Source of the DNA: Candidatus Saccharibacteria bacterium UBA6664
Lineage (GTDB): Bacteria; Patescibacteriota; Saccharimonadia; Saccharimonadales; Saccharimonadaceae
Direction: 5' to 3'
DNA: 64,000 nt
Assembly (NCBI GenBank): GCA_002455275.1
Contig: DKKO01000001.1
Location: forward strand, 241,026-305,025
Program-made: the position numbers and the translations under genes
Shown here: positions 52,352 to 61,968 of the stretch, piece by piece
Numbering within the stretch: position 1 is the stretch's first letter
Layout: each line of letters begins with the position of its first letter
The notes under the pieces: model-generated
Database searches by the model: none
Told to the model about the DNA's origin: nothing
What the model saw: only the letters and a program-made list of their open reading frames with translations

Positions 52352-54967
52352 CTATGGTCCGCTCGGTACGGTATAGCTTTGTGATGCGCTGTCACTGTAG
52401 TAGGCGTCGTCTCTGACGGTTGCTGAGATAGTCGCGTCCTCGTCGAATACATAACGAGTTGAATATGTGCCACTGCCAGATACGGATATGGTTGCGACTG
52501 TATTGCGGTTTACTCGAATCTCTAGACTTGCAAGACTATGCGTGCCCTTTGTTACACGAACGGTAATCCGGTTTCCTACAACAGAGATTCCGTTTACAGA
52601 AGGCTTTGCATCACCACATTTGTGTACATCGTCTTCAACATTCGCATCGTATCCATCCGGAGCGATGTAGGCAGGCTTCTTTGTTACTGGATCGATAACC
52701 TTCAAAACAGCTATCTCAACCACGGCTGCGTCTGGCGTACAGCTAGTAGCTTTCTTCTTTGATACTCGGTCAAACTTCAACTTCGCATTGGTTTGAGATT
52801 GCGATTTATTGTACCAAGATGGATACACTTCGTTGCCGATACGCTGAATGCCAGCTGGAGCACTGAACCACTCGCCAGCCTTTGCTTTTCCCGCTTTTTG
52901 ATACTGCTGTGTCGCATAGGCCATCACGGGGTCTAGAATCTGTGCCGGTATAGAGGAGTTTCCATTTAACAGTGCGCGAACATCTGGGTTACCAAGCCAT
53001 ACGGTCATGGCCAACGAAGGCGTGTACCCAACCGTCCAGATATCGCGAGCTTGGCCCTCGATGTCTGAGGTACCGGTTTTGATGGCCGTTTTCACGCCTG
53101 CTGCGTCAAGATTCGGTGTAATTGTCCTGCCGAATAATCCAAGTCGCGCCACGTTGTCGCCTAGGATGTCGTTAACTACATATGCAGCTTGAGCACTTAC
53201 TATTTGCTTCTTTTCTTTCTTGTATTCTTCGAGCACCTCGCCGCTACTATTTGTTACCTTAAGAACTGAGCTGTGAGGCATGTAGGCACCCATGCGTGCG
53301 AGCGATGCGATAGCATTTGTGTGGTCAACCATGCGCGTGCCACAACCACCGATTGCCGAAGACAAGCCAACGTCTTTTTCGACGCCTTGAGTACAGTAAT
53401 ATTTATCGCCCATAGAGCGGATGGTCTTAAGTGTTGGTTGTACTCCCGACACCTGCATGGCCTTAATGGCTGGAATGTTACGAGACAGTGCCAGGCTTCG
53501 ACGAATTGTAATTGCGCCGCGGAAGCCTCGGTCGGCGTTTTGCGGGGTGTATCCAGGGAAGCTAATGCGTGAGTCGGTAAGGATAGAGCCACTACCGAAG
53601 TTTTGCTGCCCAGCTGGTTTCTTCTGGAATAACTCAGCATAGACAAGAGGCTTAATACTTGAGCCAGGTTGAATAAATGCTGTTGCGGCATTGTCTTGAC
53701 CATAGCCTGGGTAGCGGAAGCTTCGACTGCCTACCATTGCAATAATTTGTCCAGTTTTTACATCCTCAAGGGTGCCTGCACCATTTGTAAAGCCTGCATA
53801 TAGTGGCTGTGAAGAGGCAAACATCTCTTTCATACTGCTTTCAAGTTTCTTTTGAATCTTATAGTCAAGCGTCGTCTTTACCACCAATCCACCCCGACCA
53901 ACAGTAGCCTTACCGAGTTTCTGCTCAAGCTCACTGCGCACCATTTGTACGAAGTGCGGCGCCTTAATTCCCTTGTACTGGTCCGCTTCAGGTTGAATCG
54001 TATCAAGAATCGGCACTTTCTTTGCTTTTTGTGCCTGCGCTTCGGTGATGTATCCTTGATTAGCCATACTATCCAATACCTTGTGCTGACGAACGATCAA
54101 CGCCTCGTTACCGTAGGTGTTGTATGGGTCATATAAACCTGGTTGATTGGGAATCGCTGCGAGTAACGATGCTTCGGCTAGGGTGAGTTTTTTCGCTGAT
54201 TTGTTGAAATATGTTTGGGCTGCCGACTCAACGCCGTTGCGGCGTCCACCATACGGCGACTCATTTAAGTACAAGTCGAGAATTTGCTCTTTGTTATACA
54301 TTCGCTCAACTTCAACCGCTAAAATCACCTCCTTAATCTTTCGCGGTATTCCATCAAGGCCGCGTTTTTGCGCTTCATCGGCGAAAAACACCTGCTTTAC
54401 AAGCTGCTGTGTAAGGGTGGAACCACCTTGAACCCCGCCACCTTGCGTGTTATTCACCGCGGCACGAACAAGACCACTGATGCTCACTCCCTTGTGGTTG
54501 TAGAAGTCTTTATCTTCGATTGCTATGGTGGCTTGCTTCATAACATCAGCAATTTCATCGCCCTTAACGACAAGCTTATAGTCACCATCACCCTTATCCT
54601 CCCACAGTAGTACATCATTTCTGTCGTAGTATTTCGTGACGGTTGTTTGCACGCGCTTGGCAATTTCACTGGCGCGAATTTTATCCACATCTTTTCGGTA
54701 ATACGCGAACAGCGCTCCTACTAGCAGCACGCCAATAAGTACACCAACACCGGCGAACTTGAGTAGCATGTATGCACCTTGCTTGCTAAACCAGAATTTA
54801 GCGACTCGCTTCGGGTGCATGCGGTGAACGACGCGCTTAACAGGATGCTTCGGCAAACTAGCCAAATACTCGGCTTTCTTGCGAGCGGCGTGGTCTTTTT
54901 TTGTGCGACGTCGATGAGACAGGTTTGAATACACGTTCATTCGACGTTTTGGTGTTTTTCTAGCCAC
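52352..54967 (-). CDS. Class A penicillin-binding protein (PBP1A-type)
   Basis: 871 residues: basic cytoplasmic N-terminus, membrane helix (~69-92), GT51 glycosyltransferase (IEDKDFYNHKGVSISGLVRA, GGSTLTQQLVKQVFF), transpeptidase (catalytic PGSSIKPLVYAE, SRN and KTGTS) and a C-terminal Ig-like region. It polymerises and crosslinks peptidoglycan. Start is GTG 54967; TATAAT lies ~36 bases upstream (minus strand), with GGGAATC as a weak SD. MNVYSN ten codons later is another possible start. Confidence 0.95.
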   Translation of the reverse strand: MARKTPKRRMNVYSNLSHRRRTKKDHAARKKAEYLASLPKHPVKRVVHRMHPKRVAKFWFSKQGAYMLLKFAGVGVLIGVLLVGALFAYYRKDVDKIRASEIAKRVQTTVTKYYDRNDVLLWEDKGDGDYKLVVKGDEIADVMKQATIAIEDKDFYNHKGVSISGLVRAAVNNTQGGGVQGGSTLTQQLVKQVFFADEAQKRGLDGIPRKIKEVILAVEVERMYNKEQILDLYLNESPYGGRRNGVESAAQTYFNKSAKKLTLAEASLLAAIPNQPGLYDPYNTYGNEALIVRQHKVLDSMANQGYITEAQAQKAKKVPILDTIQPEADQYKGIKAPHFVQMVRSELEQKLGKATVGRGGLVVKTTLDYKIQKKLESSMKEMFASSQPLYAGFTNGAGTLEDVKTGQIIAMVGSRSFRYPGYGQDNAATAFIQPGSSIKPLVYAELFQKKPAGQQNFGSGSILTDSRISFPGYTPQNADRGFRGAITIRRSLALSRNIPAIKAMQVSGVQPTLKTIRSMGDKYYCTQGVEKDVGLSSAIGGCGTRMVDHTNAIASLARMGAYMPHSSVLKVTNSSGEVLEEYKKEKKQIVSAQAAYVVNDILGDNVARLGLFGRTITPNLDAAGVKTAIKTGTSDIEGQARDIWTVGYTPSLAMTVWLGNPDVRALLNGNSSIPAQILDPVMAYATQQYQKAGKAKAGEWFSAPAGIQRIGNEVYPSWYNKSQSQTNAKLKFDRVSKKKATSCTPDAAVVEIAVLKVIDPVTKKPAYIAPDGYDANVEDDVHKCGDAKPSVNGISVVGNRITVRVTKGTHSLASLEIRVNRNTVATISVSGSGTYSTRYVFDEDATISATVRDDAYYSDSASQSYTVPSGP

Positions 54968-55054
54968 GAATATAGATTCCCATAAGCTTTATTACATCTC
55001 ATTATAGCACTAAATGGTATGAACTCCTCTTATTTTTCGCTATACTAAAAGCAT

Positions 55055-56266
55055 ATGAATTTATCTGATGAGCTAGCCTGGAGAGGCTTTGTAAACCAAA
55101 CGACATTTGAAGATGTGGCCGCAATCAACGAACCACGCACGTTTTACTGGGGCGTCGATCCATCAGCCAATTCAATGACTATCGGAAACTTGGCCGCTGC
55201 CATGCTTGTACGGCATTTCATAGACCACGGTCATAAGGCGATTTTATTGGTAGGTGGTGCTACGGGTATGATTGGTGACCCAGACGGCAAAAAACAGGAG
55301 CGAAACTTAAAAACTCTCGAAGAGATTGCCGCTAATAAAGAAGCTATTGCAGGGCAATATAAAACAATTTTTGCGGGTAAAGATTTCGAAATTGTCGATA
55401 ATTTTGACTGGTTCAAAGATATTGGCTACCTAGATTTTTTGCGAGATGTTGGCAAGCATGTGTCGATGACGCAAATGCTTGATCGCGAGTTTGTACAAAG
55501 CCGAATTGGTGAGGGTGGCGATGGCATAAGCTACGCCGAATTTAGCTATAGTTTAATCCAAGGCTATGACTTTTTGCATTTATTCCGTACAAAAGGTGCA
55601 TCGCTGCAGTTGGCTGGTGCTGACCAATGGGGAAACAGCATCGCGGGCGTTAGCCTTATTCGCAAACTTGAATCTGGCGAAGCGCACGTGTTTACGGCTC
55701 CATTGATTGTAAACAAGCAAACCGGTGTAAAATTCGGCAAATCTGAAGGCGGCGCGGTTTGGCTTGACCCTGAGCAAACAAGTCCGTATAAGTTTTACCA
55801 ATTTTGGTTAAATACAGACGACGAAACAGCCAAAGATTTGATAAAAATCTACACCTTGCTTGATAAGGAAACAGTTGATTCAATTATTGCTTCGCACGAG
55901 CAAGCGCCGCACCTACGATCATTGCAAAAAAGACTCGCTCATGAGGTGACGCTTCTCGTACATGGCGAGGCTCGTACTGAATCGGTTGAGCGTGTCACAC
56001 ATGTGTTATTCGGCGGCGGATTGGTTACGGAGCTTCAGAACGATGATGTTAATGCACTAGCCGAAGAAATTCCAGTGCTCGAAAAAGGTTTGCGCGTGAG
56101 TGAAGCACTTGTGCGCGCCTCGCTCTGCACGAGCGCTGGCGAAGCTCGTCGTTTAATGGCTGGCGGCGGTGTGTCTGTAAACGGTGAAAAGACTGTTGAA
56201 GATGTACAGCTGCAAGAACTCGCCCTTATTAAAAAAGGCAAGAACAGCTTTGTCTTAGTACGCTAA
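55055..56266 (+). CDS. tyrS: Tyrosyl-tRNA synthetase
   Basis: 403 residues. Class I Rossmann core with FYWGVDPSANSMTIGNL (HIGH equivalent), GGATGMIGDPDGK, QLAGADQWGNS, KFGKSEGG (KMSKS equivalent) and a C-terminal S4 domain (VSEALVRASLCTSAGEARRLMAGGGVSVNG). It charges tRNA(Tyr). ATG 55055 follows TATACT (55041-55046) by eight bases. The stop overlaps the convergent phosphomutase by four bases. Confidence 0.97.
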   Translation: MNLSDELAWRGFVNQTTFEDVAAINEPRTFYWGVDPSANSMTIGNLAAAMLVRHFIDHGHKAILLVGGATGMIGDPDGKKQERNLKTLEEIAANKEAIAGQYKTIFAGKDFEIVDNFDWFKDIGYLDFLRDVGKHVSMTQMLDREFVQSRIGEGGDGISYAEFSYSLIQGYDFLHLFRTKGASLQLAGADQWGNSIAGVSLIRKLESGEAHVFTAPLIVNKQTGVKFGKSEGGAVWLDPEQTSPYKFYQFWLNTDDETAKDLIKIYTLLDKETVDSIIASHEQAPHLRSLQKRLAHEVTLLVHGEARTESVERVTHVLFGGGLVTELQNDDVNALAEEIPVLEKGLRVSEALVRASLCTSAGEARRLMAGGGVSVNGEKTVEDVQLQELALIKKGKNSFVLVR

Positions 56267-57612
56267 AGCGTGCTTTCCACAATTTGTTGTATCTTCGCAA
56301 GCTCAGCTTCGAGTATATCTGTAGTTTCAGCTTCGATATTGAGCCTGATAACAGGCTCAGTGTTGCTTGAACGCAGATTAAACCAAAATGCTTTGCTCTC
56401 GACGGTCAGTCCGTCAAGTTCATCTTGAGCTGCTTCGCTGTAAGTTTCCTTAAGCTTAGCGATAACAGCTTTGCTGTTGGTTGTCTCAAAATTAATTTCT
56501 GGCGGCATAACGTAACGTCGGTATTCATCCACAAGCTCGGACAGTTTTTTGCCTGATTCGGCTATGGCTTGCATGACGTACAGTGCGGCAACAAGTCCAG
56601 AGTCTGCATCGAAGTTACTCGCGAAGAAAAGGTGACCAGTGGTTTCACCACCAAACTGGGCACCAACTTCACGCACGAGCGCACCTATATATACGCGACC
56701 AGCCTTAGTGCGCACTGGTTCGCCACCCCACTCACGAACCAGTTCTTTGGTCGCGCGGCTGGTTCGTACGTCATGTACTATCTTTGAACCTGGGTATTTA
56801 GCCAAAATAAGCTTCGCAACTATTGATATCAAATCAGTCCCGAGTACGGGTCGACCTTTTTCGTCAACAAACGCAGCACGGTCACCATCACCGTCGAACG
56901 CAATACCGAAATCATAGCGGTTAGAAATAACAGTTTGTACAAGATCTTTTAGGTTATCAGGGTTTTGTGGGTTAGCTTCGTGGTTAGGAAAGGTGCCATC
57001 TAGGTCAAAGTACATCCGCTCTGCGCTGATTGGCAGATTTTCGAGGACCGTGGGCAAAATCGCTCCTGCCATGCCGTTTCCAGCATCAATAGCGATAGAA
57101 AATTTCGGCCATGTTTCTGGCTGCACCATAGCCACGGCATGTTGCACCCATTCGTCAGTAATAGTTTTTTGTTCTAAACTTCCTTCGTTTTCGGCTGGGG
57201 TAAATTGATTGGCCTGGGCCAAGTCACGAATCGCATCGAGTCCGCTATCAAGTCCAACTGGAGTAACTTTGTCGCGATAGATTTTAATGCCGTTGTAATC
57301 TCCAGCATTATGGCTAGCGGTAACAACCATACCACCGGCGAGATCATATGCGCCCACGGCAAAATAAATCATGTCGCTAGTGACTTCACCGATATCCCAG
57401 ACGGCGCGGCCTTGTTTTCGTAAACCTCGAATTACCGCGTCGGCGAGCTGTGCAGAGTCGGGCCGCATATCACGTCCAACCGCCACAATGCCCTGGGTTG
57501 GCAGCCATTCAGCGCAGGCTGAGCCAATCGCTTCGCAAAGTTCTGGCGAAAGCTCAGTGCCTACCTTGCCTCGAATGTCATACGCCTTAAAAATGTGTGA
57601 TGGAAATTCCAT
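56263..57612 (-). CDS. Phosphomannomutase/phosphoglucomutase
   Basis: 449 residues with the four-domain alpha-D-phosphohexomutase layout. The phosphoserine loop is TASHNAGDYNGIK (normally TASHNP), the Mg site is FDGDGDR, the sugar loop GGETTGH and the C-terminal phosphate loop RSSNTEPVIRL. It interconverts hexose 1- and 6-phosphates and feeds galU and envelope glycans. GAGGGAG lies before ATG; TACAAT on the minus strand gives a SD-led leader. Confidence 0.93.
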   Translation of the reverse strand: MEFPSHIFKAYDIRGKVGTELSPELCEAIGSACAEWLPTQGIVAVGRDMRPDSAQLADAVIRGLRKQGRAVWDIGEVTSDMIYFAVGAYDLAGGMVVTASHNAGDYNGIKIYRDKVTPVGLDSGLDAIRDLAQANQFTPAENEGSLEQKTITDEWVQHAVAMVQPETWPKFSIAIDAGNGMAGAILPTVLENLPISAERMYFDLDGTFPNHEANPQNPDNLKDLVQTVISNRYDFGIAFDGDGDRAAFVDEKGRPVLGTDLISIVAKLILAKYPGSKIVHDVRTSRATKELVREWGGEPVRTKAGRVYIGALVREVGAQFGGETTGHLFFASNFDADSGLVAALYVMQAIAESGKKLSELVDEYRRYVMPPEINFETTNSKAVIAKLKETYSEAAQDELDGLTVESKAFWFNLRSSNTEPVIRLNIEAETTDILEAELAKIQQIVESTL

Positions 57613-57675
57613 AGTTCTCCCTCGCTTAAATACGTATTCTTATTGTACCACCCAGAAATTGCTACACTAGTAGTA

Positions 57676-59709
57676 ATGAAGCTTTCAACTTCGCTCAAAA
57701 ATGTAAAAGGTGTAGGTGTTAAAACAGCCGAACAGTTTGCTTTGAGTGGGCTGCATACCGTCGAGGATTTATTGTACTTTTTGCCTCGCAAACACGAAGA
57801 TTTTTCAAGTGTCACACCTATTGCTCAGATTACGCCAGGCAAGCGCACTATTAAAGCGACGGTAGAAAGTATTTCAACCCGAACAGTTCGCCGTGGAATG
57901 CGTATCACCACTGCTACGCTGGCTGATTCTACAGGAAAATTGCGAGCGGTGTGGTTTAATCAGCCATACCGTGCCTCTCAATTTAAAGAACCCTCAATGG
58001 AGTTTTATTTTTCTGGTGAATTTGAGTACAGCTACAATCGCTATCAGCTCACCAACCCCAGCGCCGAAAAAGTGAGTGATCTACCAGTGCAGACAGATCG
58101 GATTTTGCCGATTTATCCGAGCATCAAAGGTTTAAAAAGTACGGTTGTTCGCAAAATCTTGGCCGAGTTGCGTCCGCTCATGACTATGCTGCCAGATACG
58201 CTTCCGAAATCGACTGTGCAAAGCGAAAAACTTGTCAGTACCAGTGACGCGCTGCTAGGCATTCATTTTCCTCACAATGTGGGCGAAATCGAGCGAAGTA
58301 GGCAGCGACTTGCCTTTGAAGAGCTCTTTCAGCTACTCGTTGCAGCAGAGCTAAATAAACGTGCCAATGCTCAGCTGGCGGGTTGGCATATCCCATTTGA
58401 GCAATTGGTCGTTAAGAAGTTTGTCGACTCATTGCCATTTTCACTGACGGCCGATCAAAAACGTGCCGCCTGGGATATTCTGCAAGACTTTGAAAAAGCG
58501 TCACCTATGAATCGGTTACTTCAGGGTGATGTAGGGTCTGGCAAGACTGTTGTTGCCGGCCTAGCGGCTCGTCAGGCGGCTAGCCATGGTTTTCAAACGG
58601 CACTGTTGGCACCGACTGAACTATTGGCCGCGCAGCACGCTGAGACTCTCGTAAAATTACTCGGCGATTTTGGTGTGAATGTTGCTTTGCTCACTGGTTC
58701 GGTCAAAGGTAAGCAGCGTGAAGCGCTATTGACATCACTAAAAAGCGGAAACGTCGATATTGTTGTTGGTACCCATGCGCTGTTGCAGCCAACGGTAATG
58801 TTTCATAAGCTTGGCTTCGTCGTAATCGATGAGCAACACCGTTTTGGTGTCGAGCAGCGTCAAAAACTGTTAGCGAAATCTAAGCACATGCCGCATCTTC
58901 TTAGCATGACAGCCACCCCAATTCCGCGTAGCCTTGCCCTTACGGTGTATGGTGAGCTTGAAGTTTCAATCATCGCCTCGAAGCCTAGTAATCGATTGCC
59001 AATTGCAACCAAATTGTGGGCACCAACGAATCGTCCTAAACTCTATGAAGCTATTGATACTCAACTTTCCCAGGGCCGCCAGGCGTATGTAGTGTGTCGA
59101 CTTATCGATGACAACCCAGTAAACGATGCGAAGAGTGTTCAGACAGAGTTTAAACGTCTACAAAATTCGGTCTTTAGCCATCGTCGCATAGGCTTACTAC
59201 ATGGTCGCTTAAAATCTGATGAAAAAGAGAAGGTGATGCGAGAATTCACCGAGGGTAGCCTTGATATTTTGGTGAGCACTACCGTGGTTGAAGTTGGTGT
59301 TGATGTGCCGAACGCCAGCGTCATTCTGATCGAAGACGCAGATTTGTACGGGCTAAGCCAACTTCACCAGCTTCGCGGGCGGGTAGGCCGTTCCAGCCAC
59401 CAAAGCTACTGCTACCTGCTCATGTCAGATTCACACAAGCCAAGTCAGCGACTGCGTGAAATTGAAAGCTCTCAAGATGGATTTTATCTTGCCGAAGTAG
59501 ATTTACGGTTTCGCGGTCCTGGTGAAATTTATGGTCGCGCTCAGCATGGTGCCTTGAATCTCCAAATCGCCAGCCTTGGTGATACAAAGCTCATCTCTAA
59601 GGTACAAAAAGCGGCCTCACGCTTCATTGAGTCTGGTGAGGATTTGCTACAATACAAGGAGTTAGCGTCTCGAGTAGAACGATATCAACGTATAACGACA
59701 CTAAACTAA
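57676..59709 (+). CDS. recG: ATP-dependent DNA helicase RecG
   Basis: About 677 residues. N-terminal wedge OB domain (ATVESISTRTVRRGMRITTATLAD), Walker A GDVGSGKTVVAGLAA, DEQHRFGV, SMTATPIPRSLALT, IGLLHGRLKSDEKEKVM and QLRGRVGRS. It remodels stalled forks and branched DNA. ATG 57676 follows TACACT (57663-57668) by seven bases, which excludes the longer frame from 57643. Confidence 0.96.
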   Translation: MKLSTSLKNVKGVGVKTAEQFALSGLHTVEDLLYFLPRKHEDFSSVTPIAQITPGKRTIKATVESISTRTVRRGMRITTATLADSTGKLRAVWFNQPYRASQFKEPSMEFYFSGEFEYSYNRYQLTNPSAEKVSDLPVQTDRILPIYPSIKGLKSTVVRKILAELRPLMTMLPDTLPKSTVQSEKLVSTSDALLGIHFPHNVGEIERSRQRLAFEELFQLLVAAELNKRANAQLAGWHIPFEQLVVKKFVDSLPFSLTADQKRAAWDILQDFEKASPMNRLLQGDVGSGKTVVAGLAARQAASHGFQTALLAPTELLAAQHAETLVKLLGDFGVNVALLTGSVKGKQREALLTSLKSGNVDIVVGTHALLQPTVMFHKLGFVVIDEQHRFGVEQRQKLLAKSKHMPHLLSMTATPIPRSLALTVYGELEVSIIASKPSNRLPIATKLWAPTNRPKLYEAIDTQLSQGRQAYVVCRLIDDNPVNDAKSVQTEFKRLQNSVFSHRRIGLLHGRLKSDEKEKVMREFTEGSLDILVSTTVVEVGVDVPNASVILIEDADLYGLSQLHQLRGRVGRSSHQSYCYLLMSDSHKPSQRLREIESSQDGFYLAEVDLRFRGPGEIYGRAQHGALNLQIASLGDTKLISKVQKAASRFIESGEDLLQYKELASRVERYQRITTLN

Positions 59710-59713
59710 TTTT

Positions 59714-60538
59714 ATGTATTCATTCGGTCCATTACCAAGGCAGCGAAGGTCAGGCCGTCATCTAGGTACGCATCAGAAAATTGATCGTGTAGCTCGGCGA
59801 CACATTGCTCATTTTACCGTACCACGACTTCGGTTTCCTTCAAGTACAGATATACTGCACTTTGAAGGTTCTCGTGGCCCGGATGGGGTGAAATTAAAAA
59901 GCCCAGGCAAAGACGAGCCATGGCATTTTATCGACCCCGACCAGCCTCATGAGGGTGAGTTACTCGAAGCTATACATAATCATTCGATTAATCTTACTGC
60001 TGCATTGCGGGCTGGTGACACGACTCGAGCATCTTTTGAGGCTGCGTGGCTAGCACATGCCGTGACCGACGGCCTTACTCCTGCGCATCATGAGCCATAC
60101 AAAGACCAAATAATGCACATGAAGCGTCCGGTCGGAAATCAGCCACAAAAAGTGCGAAATAAAATGGTGATGACCGGCGAGAGCAAGCGTGAGGCTTTGA
60201 AAAATAATTGGCAGTATTGGGGAGCGAAGGGCATCATGACTACCCATACGCTATTTGAAGGCGGTATTGCCAGTGCCACAAAGCCGTTTCGGTTTAACTC
60301 TGGACTGCCATCAGAGCATGATTTTGAACATCTTCAAGAAGATGGTTTCGAGACGATTTACATACGGTTGCTGAAGGAGATTGCCGCGCTTGATATGTAC
60401 GAACAGTTCAAACGCACTGGCTGGACAAATGAACTTGCAAGACTCACCAACCATGAACTGTTGCCACGTATCGTCATGGCGGTCACGCTCGCGTGGTACG
60501 ATGCATATCAGAAGGCACTTAGCGAGGAGAAGTCATGA
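59714..60538 (+). CDS. S1/P1-nuclease / zinc-phospholipase C-fold-like protein
   Basis: 274 residues. A run of metal-type residues, THQKIDRVARRHI, DILHFEGSRGPD, HEGELLEAIHNHS and AAWLAHAVTDGLTPAHHEPY, gives the H...H...H-x3-D...H spacing of the zinc-dependent phospholipase C/P1 nuclease fold. No signal peptide, unlike most of the family. It lies four bases after recG and overlaps rsmD by ATGA, so it is co-translated. Substrate is unknown; the fold call is moderate. Confidence 0.58.
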   Translation: MYSFGPLPRQRRSGRHLGTHQKIDRVARRHIAHFTVPRLRFPSSTDILHFEGSRGPDGVKLKSPGKDEPWHFIDPDQPHEGELLEAIHNHSINLTAALRAGDTTRASFEAAWLAHAVTDGLTPAHHEPYKDQIMHMKRPVGNQPQKVRNKMVMTGESKREALKNNWQYWGAKGIMTTHTLFEGGIASATKPFRFNSGLPSEHDFEHLQEDGFETIYIRLLKEIAALDMYEQFKRTGWTNELARLTNHELLPRIVMAVTLAWYDAYQKALSEEKS

Positions 60539-61077
60539 ATGTGCGAATTATTGCCGGAAAATATGGCGGGCGCACTATCGATGCGCCCGATCGTCGCAGT
60601 ACACATGCCATGGGCGAGCGAATCCGTAATGCTATGTTCAACTCAATAGGCAATGAGGTGCAAAATGCACGAGTGCTTGATGCGTTTGCCGGCTCTGGAA
60701 GTATTGGTATCGAAGCTTTAAGTAGAGGTGCATCGGAGGTTGTATTTGTCGAAAAAGACAGAATTGCCGCAAAAATCATTGCAAAAAATATACAAATGCT
60801 TAATATTGCGGAAAATACAACACTTATTGCAGCACCAGCATATTCATGGGCTGATTCAAATTCAGAAGAGAAGTTTGACATAATATTCGCCGATCCGCCC
60901 TATCACGACACACAGTTTTCCACAGTCGAACATCTCATGGGGCTACTCAAACCCGGAGCGCTTATGGTATTATCACACCCAGGAAGAGGTGAGACACCGT
61001 CCAAAACCGGAGTTGTTGTGGTGGACAATCGTAGTTATGGAAATGCGGATCTCACCTACTTCCGCCGAGAGAGCTAA
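60535..61077 (+). CDS. rsmD: 16S rRNA (guanine(966)-N2)-methyltransferase RsmD-like
   Basis: 180 residues. Seen: VRIIAGKYGGRTIDAP at the start, MFNSIGNEVQNARVLDAFAGSGSIGIEALSRGASEVVFVEKD (SAM motif I) and the catalytic DPPYHD. It methylates G966 in the 30S subunit. ATG overlaps the previous stop (ATGA). Its stop codon TAA lies inside the terminator that follows. Confidence 0.93.
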   Translation: MNVRIIAGKYGGRTIDAPDRRSTHAMGERIRNAMFNSIGNEVQNARVLDAFAGSGSIGIEALSRGASEVVFVEKDRIAAKIIAKNIQMLNIAENTTLIAAPAYSWADSNSEEKFDIIFADPPYHDTQFSTVEHLMGLLKPGALMVLSHPGRGETPSKTGVVVVDNRSYGNADLTYFRRES

Positions 61078-61090
61078 ACAGCTCTTTTTT
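61070..61090 (+). terminator. Terminator overlapping the rsmD stop codon
   Basis: AGAGCT-AAAC-AGCTCT forms a 6-bp stem followed by six T. The TAA stop of rsmD (61075-61077) spans the end of the 5' arm and the start of the loop. Confidence 0.88.
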
Positions 61091-61107
61091 GTTTTCAGCA
61101 TGGAAAC

Positions 61108-61136
61108 TTGACATTAATTAACATAAGTAGTATAAT
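61108..61136 (+). promoter_or_regulatory. Perfect consensus promoter for the 217-residue orphan
   Basis: TTGACA (61108-61113), 17 bases, TATAAT (61131-61136): both hexamers match the sigma70 consensus exactly. ATG 61145 is only eight bases downstream, so the transcript is very strong but leaderless. Confidence 0.9.
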
Positions 61137-61144
61137 AATAAGAT

Positions 61145-61798
61145 ATGACTACTGTGATAGGTGACCAGAGCACTAAACGCGAAAGCGCTCTGATTGAGTC
61201 TGTTCGTGTAAATCGCGTCCGTTTTGCCCGACAGTTGTTCGCGAGGGCTATTAGCCTCGATCCAATAGAGGTAGGGGGTGAAATGGTTGGTCGACCAACT
61301 TTCGAGCTTGGTGATGCGGTTACCGACTTAGTACTAGATACCTCGCCATCATTAGACGCTGATGTATTGTCAAAAAGAGAGTTCCTCGCTACAGGTATAG
61401 ACGAAACGTGCTCAATCTTTGACCCCCACGTAAGAACAATATTAAAAACGAAAGGCGTTACGGCAACGAAATCGTTTGTGACACACCCTCATTCGGCAGA
61501 TGCTGTCGCTCTTTTCGCTCAAAGATCTCAGGACCAGACGACAGAGCTGATTGCAGACGCCGACCCATGGCTAGACGTTTCTTCAGACGACGAAGTGTTG
61601 GGCTATCTTACGCTCGACAATTTGCCAGCAGGCGACCCAGACAAGCGCTGCCCATTCGCTCAAGACACTTCTAGCGAGCGAAGGCGTCCATTATTTAATA
61701 ATTTTGTAGGCTGGGCGGGGCTCGTACTTGTTGCTTCGAAGTTAACACCGCGAATGATTGCACACGACGCGAAACTACAAAGCCGAGTCGAAGTATAG
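61145..61798 (+). CDS. Hypothetical protein behind the strongest promoter in the window
   Basis: 217 residues; not recognised. No signal peptide or membrane helix except a modest hydrophobic patch near the C-terminus (FVGWAGLVLVASKL). It contains basic N-terminal helices (VRVNRVRFARQLFARAISLD), acidic stretches and three cysteines. The perfect promoter suggests high expression. A bidirectional hairpin terminator follows at 61846-61884. Confidence 0.7.
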   Translation: MTTVIGDQSTKRESALIESVRVNRVRFARQLFARAISLDPIEVGGEMVGRPTFELGDAVTDLVLDTSPSLDADVLSKREFLATGIDETCSIFDPHVRTILKTKGVTATKSFVTHPHSADAVALFAQRSQDQTTELIADADPWLDVSSDDEVLGYLTLDNLPAGDPDKRCPFAQDTSSERRRPLFNNFVGWAGLVLVASKLTPRMIAHDAKLQSRVEV

Positions 61799-61845
61799 AT
61801 AGGTCAGCACAGCAAAACGCGAAGGTTCTGGCTATTCATGGCCTC

Positions 61846-61884
61846 AAAAGAAAAGACCGACCTTTTTGGTCGGTTCTTTCTTTT
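61846..61884. terminator. Bidirectional terminator between orphan gene and tRNA-Leu
   Basis: Two 17-base arms (61846-61862 and 61868-61884) around TTTTT pair with two mismatches. The arms end in A-rich/T-rich stretches on both strands, so the element can stop the orphan gene on plus and the tRNA on minus. It touches the encoded CCA of the tRNA. Confidence 0.85.
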
Positions 61885-61968
61885 GGTGCGGATGAAAGGA
61901 CTTGAACCTTCACGCCTTGCGGCACATGCTCCTAAGGCATGCGTGTCTACCAATTCCACCACATCCGC
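61884..61968 (-). tRNA. tRNA-Leu (anticodon UAG), CCA encoded
   Basis: Minus strand. Acceptor stem GCGGATG/CATCCGC, D-arm GTGGAATTGGTAGACAC, anticodon stem CATGC/GCATG with loop CTTAGGA (anticodon UAG), long variable arm TGCCGCAAGGCGT, T-arm with GGTTCAAGTCC, discriminator A and encoded CCA. The long variable arm and A73 mark a class II Leu tRNA. Confidence 0.95.
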
